Shown here piece after piece: positions 43,199 to 50,114 of a stretch of DNA of 64,000 nucleotides. The notes below the pieces were generated by a model. It made no database searches, was not told the origin of the DNA, and saw only the letters and a program-made list of their open reading frames with translations. Source of the stretch: CAIMFV01 sp040757715 (GTDB lineage Bacteria > Pseudomonadota > Alphaproteobacteria > Caulobacterales > Caulobacteraceae); assembly GCA_040757715.1 (NCBI GenBank), contig JBFLWS010000009.1, positions 1 through 64,000 of the forward strand. The letters run 5' to 3'. Position numbers and translations under genes: made by a program. Within the stretch, counting starts at the first letter, position 1. Each line of letters starts with the position of its first letter.

Positions 43199-44962
43199 AT
43201 GAGCGCTGAGGACGAGTTCGAGGTTCGGCCGGGACGGGTCGGGGATGTGGGGGGCGAACACCTGCCCCGGCGGAGCGGCCGTAAGGTTGAGACCTTGGCG
43301 GCCCAGGTCCGGCGAGCGGCCGCGAAAGCCGGCTATGCCAGAAAGGCGGTCGGCGGCGGGCGAAGCCGGGACGTCGGCCGACGCGGCCGCGGCCGAAACG
43401 CTGGGCTGAGCGCCAGGTTTCGGCCGGAGGCGCGGCGGGTGGTGATCAAGGCCCGCGTCGTTCGCCACCACGGCGTTCGGTTCCGATCCGCGCCCCTGGG
43501 TCGCCACCTCGCCTATCTTCAGCGCGATGGTGTCGGCCGCGATGACCGCGACGCCGATCTGTTCGACGTCTACACCGACCAGGCCGACGGGGACGCCTTC
43601 GCGGCTCGCTGCGAGGAGGATCGCCACCATTTTCGCTTCATCATCTCACCAGAGGATGCCGGTGATTTGGAAGACCTGCGGGTCTTCACCCGCGAGCTGA
43701 TGGACGACGTGGCTCATGACCTGGAGACGCCCATCGACTGGGTGGCCGTCGATCACTGGAACACCGACAACCCCCACGTCCATGTGCTGGTCCGCGGCCG
43801 CCTGCCCGACGGCGAGGACCTCGTCATCGACAAGGCCTATATCCGCGAGGGCATGCGTTGGCGCGCCGAGCAGCGCGCGACCCTGGAGCTCGGTCCCCGC
43901 AGCGATCTTGAGATTCGATCGGCCTTGCAGAGCGAGGTGGAGGCCGATCGCTGGACCAGTCTTGACGCCCGCCTGGAACACATGGCCGAAGCCGGTCTTG
44001 GCGTGGTGGACCTGCGCCCCGACGGAGCGGACGCAAACTCGGAGCTGCGGCGGTTGTTGCTGGGTCGCGCCGCCAAGCTGGAGCGGCTGGGCCTCGCCCA
44101 GCGCCTCGATCCGGCGGCCTGGACGTTGAAGCCCGGCCTTGAGACCACCTTGCGCGAGCTTACGGTCCGCGGCGACATCATCAAGACGATGCACCGGGCC
44201 ATGAGCCGCGACGACAAGGCGGTGGATCTCGCGAGCTTCGCTCTGCACGGCGAGACCCCACACGATCCCATCCTCGGGCGTCTGGTGGAGCGGGGCCTGC
44301 ATGACGAGCTGGAGGGCAGCGCCTACGCCGTCATCGCTGGCGCCGACGGCCGCACCCACCACGTCCGTTTCGCCGACTTGCAAATGACCGGCGATGCTGT
44401 GCCTGGCGCCATCGTCGAAGTGCGCGCCTGGGAGGACGCCAAGGGCCAAGCGCGCCTGTCGCTCGCCACCCGCTCGGACTTCCCCCTCGACCAGCAGGTG
44501 AACGCCCGCGGCGCCACCTGGCTCGATCGCCAGCTCGTGGCCCGCGAGCCGATCGCCACCGGCGGCGGTTTTGGCCAGGACATCCGCGAAGCTCTGCAGG
44601 CCCGGGCCGAGCACCTGGAGGCGCAGGGCCTCGCCCGTCGTCAGGGGCGCCAGTTCGTGCTCGCCCGCGACCTCTTGACCACCTTGAAGGACCGGGACCT
44701 CGCCGAGGCCGTCGCGGCGATCAGTCAGCGCACCGGCCTTGCGCACCAACCGGTCCTCACCGGCGATCCTGTCGCCGGCGTCTATCGTCAGCGTGTGGCG
44801 TTGGCCTCCGGCCGGTTCGCCATGATCGAGGACGGGCTCGGCTTCCAGCTCGTGCCCTGGCGCCCCGCCCTCGACCCGCAGCTGGGCCGGCAGGTGAGCG
44901 GGGTCATGGGGCTTGGCGGCGTCGACTGGAGCTTTGGCCGTAAACGGGAGCTCGGATTGTGA
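43199..44962 (+). CDS. DUF3363-family conjugative relaxase (VirD2/MobA-like)
   Basis: A 587-residue protein. The basic N-terminus (residues 25-80, rich in Arg and Lys) leads into the relaxase core: RHHGVRFR, GRHLAYLQRDGV, HHFRFIISPEDAGDL, and the metal-binding HUH-type DNPHVHVLVRG (about residue 190). The DUF3363 part follows (YIREGMRWRAEQRATLELG, GRQFVLARDLL). A candidate nucleophile Tyr lies in HLAYLQRDG. It should nick oriT, stay attached to the strand and pilot it to TraG. A GGAGGCGGG ribosome site precedes the ATG. In related elements TraG follows directly; here 2.6 kb of cargo separates them. Confidence 0.9.
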   Translation: MSAEDEFEVRPGRVGDVGGEHLPRRSGRKVETLAAQVRRAAAKAGYARKAVGGGRSRDVGRRGRGRNAGLSARFRPEARRVVIKARVVRHHGVRFRSAPLGRHLAYLQRDGVGRDDRDADLFDVYTDQADGDAFAARCEEDRHHFRFIISPEDAGDLEDLRVFTRELMDDVAHDLETPIDWVAVDHWNTDNPHVHVLVRGRLPDGEDLVIDKAYIREGMRWRAEQRATLELGPRSDLEIRSALQSEVEADRWTSLDARLEHMAEAGLGVVDLRPDGADANSELRRLLLGRAAKLERLGLAQRLDPAAWTLKPGLETTLRELTVRGDIIKTMHRAMSRDDKAVDLASFALHGETPHDPILGRLVERGLHDELEGSAYAVIAGADGRTHHVRFADLQMTGDAVPGAIVEVRAWEDAKGQARLSLATRSDFPLDQQVNARGATWLDRQLVAREPIATGGGFGQDIREALQARAEHLEAQGLARRQGRQFVLARDLLTTLKDRDLAEAVAAISQRTGLAHQPVLTGDPVAGVYRQRVALASGRFAMIEDGLGFQLVPWRPALDPQLGRQVSGVMGLGGVDWSFGRKRELGL

Positions 44963-45008
44963 TAAGGTGATTTTGCATTACATTGATTGGATGTAGGGAG
45001 ATCTCGCC

Positions 45009-45275
45009 ATGACCACCTTGACGGTTACAGCCCGCGGTCAGGTCACCTTCAAGAAGGAGGTGTTGAAGCACCTGGGCATCCAGCCGGGCGACAAGATCGC
45101 CCTCGACCTCCTGCCCGATGGGCGAGCGGAGCTGAAGGCGGAGCGGCCGCAAGGGGCCTGGCGCGACGTGCGGGGCCTGCTCAAGGGCAAGACCAACGGC
45201 GCGCGGCTCTCCATCGAGGACCTCAACGCCGCCATCGCCGAGGCGGGCGCCGCGGCCGGCCAAGGCGAAGGGTGA
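45009..45275 (+). CDS. vapB: AbrB/SpoVT-type antitoxin (VapB-like)
   Basis: An 88-residue protein. The N-terminal swapped-hairpin domain reads VTARGQVTFKKEVLKHLGI and PGDKIALDLLPDGRAEL. The C-terminal toxin-neutralising tail is WRDVRGLLKGKTNGARLSIEDLNAAI, shortened here to its key parts WRDVRGLLKGK and SIEDLNAAI. It starts after GTAGGGAG and ends 3 bp before a PIN-domain toxin gene, the standard antitoxin-first order. It should bind its own promoter with the toxin. The pair lies in the relaxase-traG pocket and may stabilise the element. Confidence 0.85.
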   Translation: MTTLTVTARGQVTFKKEVLKHLGIQPGDKIALDLLPDGRAELKAERPQGAWRDVRGLLKGKTNGARLSIEDLNAAIAEAGAAAGQGEG

Positions 45276-45278
45276 CAG

Positions 45279-45677
45279 GTGAAGATCACCGCCGACACCA
45301 ATGTCCTCCTGCGCGCGGTGCTGGACGATGATCTCGCGCAGCAACAGGCGGCCATCGAGGCGCTGGAGCGCGCCGATCTAGTGGCGGTGAGCCTCCAGTC
45401 CCTCTGCGAATTCGCCTGGGTGCTGGCGCGCAGCTACCAGACCGCCCGCGCCGACATCGCGTCCGCCCTCCGCGCCGTGATCGCCATGCGCAATGTGGTG
45501 GTGAACCGTCCGGCGGCGGAGGCCGGGCTCGCCATGCTCGAGGCTGGCGGCGACTTCGCCGACGGCGTCATCGCCTATGAAGGCCGCTGGCTGGGCGGAG
45601 AGACCTTCGTGTCGTTCGACAAGCAGGCGGTGAGGCGGCTGGCGGCGCAGGGTCTGCCCGCCCAGGTCTTGGGATAA
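45279..45677 (+). CDS. vapC: PIN-domain toxin (VapC-like ribonuclease)
   Basis: A 132-residue protein with GTG start 3 bp after the antitoxin stop. The four PIN acidic positions are present: D in KITADTNVLLRAV (about 6), E in SLCEFAWVLARS (about 44), D in GGDFADGVIAYEG (about 96) and D in VSFDKQAVR (about 115). VapC toxins are Mg-dependent RNases that cleave tRNA or rRNA until bound by VapB. The length is normal for the family. No frame damage is visible, so the pair looks functional. Confidence 0.85.
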   Translation: MKITADTNVLLRAVLDDDLAQQQAAIEALERADLVAVSLQSLCEFAWVLARSYQTARADIASALRAVIAMRNVVVNRPAAEAGLAMLEAGGDFADGVIAYEGRWLGGETFVSFDKQAVRRLAAQGLPAQVLG

Positions 45678-45682
45678 ACGCC

Positions 45683-45880
45683 ATGGCGCGCATCGTCGGT
45701 CGCAAAGGTGAGGTGGTCATCCCAAAGCCCATCCGCGCTTGGCTCGGCATCAAGCCGGGCGATGCGATGGACTTCGCACTCGACCCGGATGGCCGTGTTG
45801 TCCTGACCAAGAACAGTTCGCCTTCAAACTTGCGCACTGCGCCAACGCATTCCACGATGGCCATAACGGAGTCTATGTGA
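45683..45880 (+). CDS. AbrB-type antitoxin fragment, probably truncated
   Basis: A 65-residue frame. Residues 1-43 are a good AbrB/SpoVT domain: VGRKGEVVIPKPIRAWLGI and KPGDAMDFALDPDGRVVL. After TKN the peptide loses all similarity and becomes Ser/Thr/Pro-rich, as if the true 3' part were missing. No toxin gene follows. A piece encoding LTTDEIMALTRGGK, which resembles the tail of such antitoxins, is present at 47402-47446 on the other side of the TIR gene. The gene may have been split by insertion of that gene. It might still make DNA-binding domain alone. Confidence 0.6.
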   Translation: MARIVGRKGEVVIPKPIRAWLGIKPGDAMDFALDPDGRVVLTKNSSPSNLRTAPTHSTMAITESM

Positions 45881-45947
45881 GCGGTTTCGAGGGCGGCGAG
45901 TTCATTGCGGAGCCTAGCTGGGATTGCTAACCGCGCCGAGCACGTGC

Positions 45948-47276
45948 CTAGCGGTGCCTTCTCTGCCGGACCAGATCATCCCAAGCCCCGACGAAATCGA
46001 GATCCACGAAGCGCTGCGCAACCATCGAAGTGTCGTCCTGCACATCCAGCCGCTTAAGGCTGAATTCAACGACCCGCTCAAGCTTGCGGCGAAGCGGTTT
46101 TGTCCACCGCAAAGCACGGTTCTGGCGGCCATAAATCTCGTGGGCTAGTTGCTGATCCCACACATCGTCGTAGGTCAGTTCAATGGCCCAGGCCGCCCAA
46201 TCGCGCATCCCGATGGTCAAGACCTCGCGGGCATCATTGGGTAACCAGTTGCTGTCAGCGGAAAGCAGCCAAAAGATGTAGTCCGTCAGCTTGCGATGCT
46301 GGGCCGACTGATCGCCGCCGCGACCACTCACCCACTTGTCGGCGATGTCGCGGGGCGCGTGGCCGCCAAAGTCGGACCGCCGGAGCGCATAGCGCTTCTC
46401 ACAGATGGCTTTCGGATATCGGCTATCCGGTTCCCGCTTAATCCTGGCCTCCGACCTCGATAGGATTTTGTCGAAAGCGCCCGCAAATAGTCCCGACAGA
46501 CTTGGAATCAGAAGCTGCGGCGCATAGTTAGCCACCAGGTCGGGATGTTCCGCACAGGCCTCAGCCAGGGCCGGATCATCGGCAATGAAGGCCAAAACCT
46601 TCTCGGGTCGTGTGGTCTGGCAAATGTTGAGGCGTTCGGCGTCCTCCTGCCAACTCATCTGTAACGCCGTCCAGGCGATCGCCCGACCGCGATCCGCGGA
46701 GCTGGCGCTTCCGCCCGGCAGTGGAAACAGCCAAGGTCGCCTAAACGTGGGGAACTGGATGTTGTTCTGGCTCTCCACCATGTCCAGCCACCACTCATCA
46801 GAGATCGGCGGCGCGTCCCAACCGAACCGCGCAAGCTCGACCTTCGCCACAATCAGTGGACTGTCAGAAGGACGAAGAACCGACATTAAATTGATGCAGA
46901 GAACCTCAACGCCATCTTTGGACAAGAGGGCCCGGATATCTGCGAGCGGAGGTGAGAACTGCGTTACATCTTCTGGCCCAACGCCGTGCCAAATGGGTAG
47001 GAGCAGACTGCGGCGCTCCTGAATCACACGCGTCACAAGGCCGTTCAACTCCCAGTTTGTCCACGGTTTCGCAAAGAAGGCGTGGCTCAGGACCACGACA
47101 CCGAACCTGGACCCCGCCAAGCCGCGGTCGATGGCTTGGCGAAGGCTGTCGCCGACCTTCATGGAGAATTCATCGTACCAGACGTCGATGTTTTGCTCGC
47201 GCAGCGCTTCGGCTAGGGGCCGCACAAGCCGATCCTTGTCCTCGCTCGCATGGCAGATGAACACATCGTGCTGCAT
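45948..47276 (-). CDS. TIR-domain protein with unknown C-terminal region
   Basis: A 442-residue protein. The TIR domain (residues 1-130) begins HDVFICHASEDKD, continues NIDVWYDEFSMKVGDSLRQ and RFGVVVLSHAFF, and has the catalytic Glu in WTNWELNGLV (about 75). TIR domains of this TIR_2 type usually hydrolyse NAD or make cyclic ADP-ribose signals in phage defence. Residues 150-442 are Trp-rich and helical (EWWLDMVESQ, WTALQMSWQEDAERL, YIFWLLSADSNW) with no family I know; they may sense the trigger. ATG at 47276 is preferred over an upstream TTG. It is the only leftward gene between the relaxase and TraG and is likely autonomous. Confidence 0.8.
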   Translation of the reverse strand: MQHDVFICHASEDKDRLVRPLAEALREQNIDVWYDEFSMKVGDSLRQAIDRGLAGSRFGVVVLSHAFFAKPWTNWELNGLVTRVIQERRSLLLPIWHGVGPEDVTQFSPPLADIRALLSKDGVEVLCINLMSVLRPSDSPLIVAKVELARFGWDAPPISDEWWLDMVESQNNIQFPTFRRPWLFPLPGGSASSADRGRAIAWTALQMSWQEDAERLNICQTTRPEKVLAFIADDPALAEACAEHPDLVANYAPQLLIPSLSGLFAGAFDKILSRSEARIKREPDSRYPKAICEKRYALRRSDFGGHAPRDIADKWVSGRGGDQSAQHRKLTDYIFWLLSADSNWLPNDAREVLTIGMRDWAAWAIELTYDDVWDQQLAHEIYGRQNRALRWTKPLRRKLERVVEFSLKRLDVQDDTSMVAQRFVDLDFVGAWDDLVRQRRHR

Positions 47277-47401
47277 GGCTATTGAACCCCCGATCGCCGA
47301 CAAAGCGGAACCCCGCTGACGCCCAAATATATGGGATTTGGGAGGCTTTGAGTTCCGATTGTGTTGGGGACCATAGGTGAACGCGTTGGAAGGGTCCTGG
47401 G

Positions 47402-47446
47402 CTGACCACCGACGAGATCATGGCCCTCACGCGCGGCGGCAAGTAA
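47402..47446 (+). pseudogene. Possible 3' remnant of an AbrB antitoxin gene
   Basis: The frame reads GLTTDEIMALTRGGK and stops at 47444-47446. T-T-D-E-I-M-x-L-T-R-G at the C-terminus is common in AbrB-type VapB antitoxins. There is no start or DNA-binding domain attached. With the headless tail here and the tailless AbrB head at 45683, the TIR gene appears to sit inside one former antitoxin gene. Short length limits certainty. Confidence 0.4.
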
Positions 47447-47562
47447 CGACGCCAAGCCGCTACGCCCCTTCCTGTCTTTACACGCCAGAGCGCCCAAGCC
47501 CGATCCGCCGTCTTGAACCCAGCCACCGGCGCGCCTTCTTTGAGCAAGGAAGGAGCCCGGTC

Positions 47563-49584
47563 ATGGCCGCGGGCAAGATCTATTGGGGCGCAGGTCTCCT
47601 CATCCTCCTCACCGCGCTCGCCGCCGTGTGGGCCGCCACGCAATGGACCGCGGCGGCCCTGGCGTTCCAGCGAGAGCTTGGCCCGCCCTGGCTGGCTGTC
47701 TTCGGCGTGCGGCTCTATCCGCCCCTCGCCTTCTTCTGGTGGTGGCTGAGCTTCGACGCCTACGCCCCCGGCGTCTTCCTGCGCGGCGCCTTCATCGCCG
47801 CTTCAGGGGGTCTCGCCGCCATCCTGGTCGCCATCGCGCTCTCGGTGTGGCGGGCCCGTGAGGCGCGCCGCGCCCGCACCTATGGTTCGGCGCGCTGGGC
47901 GAGCCGGCGCGAGGTGAAGCGGGCGGGCCTGCTTGGCGAAGACGGCGTGGTGCTCGGCCGCTTTGGCCGGCGATACCTCCGCCATGATGGGGCCGAGCAT
48001 GTGCTCTGCTTCGCCCCCACGCGCTCCGGCAAGGGCGTGGGTCTCGTGGTGCCGACCCTGCTCACCTGGCCCGCCTCGGTGATCGTGCACGACATCAAGG
48101 GCGAGAACTGGACCCTCACCGCCGGGTTCCGCGCCCAGCACGGTCGGGTGCTGCTGTTCGACCCCACCAACCCCGCTTCGTCCGCCTACAACCCCTTGCT
48201 GGAGGTGCGCCGGGGCGAAGGCGAAGTGCGCGACGTGCAGAACATCGCCGACATCCTCGTGGACCCCGAAGGCAGCCTTGAGCGGCGCAACCACTGGGAA
48301 AAGACCAGCCATTCGCTCCTGGTGGGCGCCATCTTGCACGTGCTCTACGCCGAGGCCGACAAGACCTTGGCCGGCGTCGCCAACTTCCTCTCTGATCCTC
48401 GCCGCTCGATCGCCTCGACCCTGCGCGTCATGATGACCACGCCGCACCTGGGGCCGGCAGGCGTCCATCCCGTGGTGGCCTCGGCGGCGCGGGAACTGCG
48501 CAACAAGTCCGACAATGAGCGTTCGGGCGTCCTCTCCACCGCCATGTCGTTCCTTGGCCTCTATCGCGACCCCGTGGTGGCCAAGGTCACCGGCGCCAGC
48601 GCCTGGCGCATCGCCGACCTGGTGGAGGGCCCAGCGCCCGTGAGCCTCTACCTCGTGCTCCCGCCCTCGGACCTCTCCCGCACCCGGCCGCTGGTGCGGC
48701 TGATCCTCAACCAGATCGGCCGGCGCCTCACCGAGGAGCTCACCCCGCGCGCCGATCGACGAAAGCTGCTCATCATGTTCGACGAGTTCCCCTCGGAAGG
48801 CCGGCTCGACTTCTTCGAGGCGGATCTCGCCTTCATGGCCGGCTACGGCATCCGTTCCTTCCTCATCGCCCAGAGCCTCAATCAGATCGAGCGCGCCTAT
48901 GGGCCCAACCACGCCATCCTCGACAACTGCCATGTGCGGGTGAGCTTCGCCTCCAATGACGAGCGCACCGCCAAGCGCATCAGCGATGCGCTTGGCACGG
49001 CCACCGAGCTGCGGGCCATGAAGAACTTCGCCGGCCATCGACTAAGCCCGTGGCTCAGCCACCTGATGGTCTCGCGCACGGAAACTTCCCGACCGCTCCT
49101 GACGCCGGGCGAGGTGATGCAGCTTCCGCCCGACGAGGAGATCGTCATGGTGGGCGGCGCCCCGCCCATCCACGCCAGAAAGGCGCGCTACTATGAGGAC
49201 CCGCAGTTCCGTGCGCGCATCCTGCCGCCGCCCGCCGCGCCGTCAGGCCGTCCCGAAGGCGCGCCGATCGACGACTGGACCGGGAGGGCGCCCATCGAAC
49301 CTGCGCCGCCGCGGCGGCGCGCCAGCGCGGTCACCGCCGAAAATGTTTCCTGGCCCAAGGCCGCCGCAGACGATCCGGCCAACGCCGGCATCCGCCGCGA
49401 GTCCGAGCTTCCGGCGCACGAGGACATCGCGCCCGAGAAGCCGCCAAAGCCCCTGCGGGAGTTCAGCTTCAACGACGAGGGCCGCGATCCGGCCAGCCTC
49501 ACGCGCCATCGACGCCCGCAACAACGGTTCCTGGCGGCACGCCAGCAGGCAGCGCTCGATCCGGACGATGGATTGAATCTATGA
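47563..49584 (+). CDS. traG: TraG/VirD4-type conjugative coupling protein
   Basis: A 673-residue membrane ATPase. Two N-terminal transmembrane segments are clear (GAGLLILLTALAAVWAA, and LYPPLAFFWWWLSF leading to a second at about 80-105). Walker A is FAPTRSGKGVGLVVP (about 150) and Walker B is LLIMFDEFPSEG (about 404). The motor domain includes DIKGENWTLTAGFR and the arginine-finger-like QSLNQIERAYG. The C-terminal 130 residues are Pro/Arg-rich. It hands the relaxase-DNA complex to the secretion channel. AAGGAAGGAG precedes ATG 47563; the in-frame region upstream is non-coding. It overlaps the CopG-type gene by 4 bp. Confidence 0.92.
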   Translation: MAAGKIYWGAGLLILLTALAAVWAATQWTAAALAFQRELGPPWLAVFGVRLYPPLAFFWWWLSFDAYAPGVFLRGAFIAASGGLAAILVAIALSVWRAREARRARTYGSARWASRREVKRAGLLGEDGVVLGRFGRRYLRHDGAEHVLCFAPTRSGKGVGLVVPTLLTWPASVIVHDIKGENWTLTAGFRAQHGRVLLFDPTNPASSAYNPLLEVRRGEGEVRDVQNIADILVDPEGSLERRNHWEKTSHSLLVGAILHVLYAEADKTLAGVANFLSDPRRSIASTLRVMMTTPHLGPAGVHPVVASAARELRNKSDNERSGVLSTAMSFLGLYRDPVVAKVTGASAWRIADLVEGPAPVSLYLVLPPSDLSRTRPLVRLILNQIGRRLTEELTPRADRRKLLIMFDEFPSEGRLDFFEADLAFMAGYGIRSFLIAQSLNQIERAYGPNHAILDNCHVRVSFASNDERTAKRISDALGTATELRAMKNFAGHRLSPWLSHLMVSRTETSRPLLTPGEVMQLPPDEEIVMVGGAPPIHARKARYYEDPQFRARILPPPAAPSGRPEGAPIDDWTGRAPIEPAPPRRRASAVTAENVSWPKAAADDPANAGIRRESELPAHEDIAPEKPPKPLREFSFNDEGRDPASLTRHRRPQQRFLAARQQAALDPDDGLNL

Positions 49585-50009
49585 AGGCTCGCCCGCGAGA
49601 AAAGCACACCTTTCGCCTGCCTGCCGACCTCGCCCGCCAGCTCGCCGACTATGCCCTGGCGCGCCGCAAGCCGCAGACGGCGGTGGTGGAGGCGGCGCTC
49701 GCCTCGTTCTTCTCGCCGGACGGCGCCGAGCGGCTGGAGGCCGCCGTCAGCCGCAGACTCGACCGCATCAACCGCGAGCTGGAGCGCCTCGAATGGCACA
49801 TCGAGCTCTCCAACGAGACCCTCGCCCTCTTCATCCGTTTCTGGCTCACCACCAACGCCCCCCTTCCCGACACCGCACTCGCCGCCGCCCAGGCGCAAGG
49901 CAAGGAGCGTTGGGAGCGGTTCGTGGAGGCGCTGAACCAGCGCATGGAGTTCGGACCGCGCCTGCAAACCGAGCTGTCGCAGGACGTGGCGGGAAGCGAG
50001 GCGGAGTGA
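49581..50009 (+). CDS. CopG-family ribbon-helix-helix regulator
   Basis: A 142-residue protein starting inside the traG stop. The ribbon-helix-helix part reads HTFRLPADLARQLADYALA and PQTAVVEAALASFF (residues 9-45), followed by a long amphipathic helical tail (LDRINRELERLEWHIELS) that is probably a coiled coil. A CopG protein in this exact place, between traG and trbB, is typical of RP4-like and rhizobial ICE transfer regions. Here no trbB follows; 106 bp later a convergent gene ends. GAACTT-CGG-AAGTTC (50054-50068) sits in that gap. Confidence 0.85.
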   Translation: MKARPREKHTFRLPADLARQLADYALARRKPQTAVVEAALASFFSPDGAERLEAAVSRRLDRINRELERLEWHIELSNETLALFIRFWLTTNAPLPDTALAAAQAQGKERWERFVEALNQRMEFGPRLQTELSQDVAGSEAE

Positions 50010-50114
50010 GGGATTAGGCCGCCGGCGGTTCAGGCTGGGTTGGGCTCTTAGGCGAACTTCGGAAGTTCCGCTTCCCGGTGAAGGCGAGACTTGCCCGGGG
50101 CGTTAAGTGACAAA

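Noticed and set aside
45739..45930. Second frame after the AbrB fragment as its frameshifted 3' end
   Set aside because: The peptide (FKLAHCANAFHDGHNG and following) does not resemble an antitoxin tail, so a simple frameshift does not explain the truncation.
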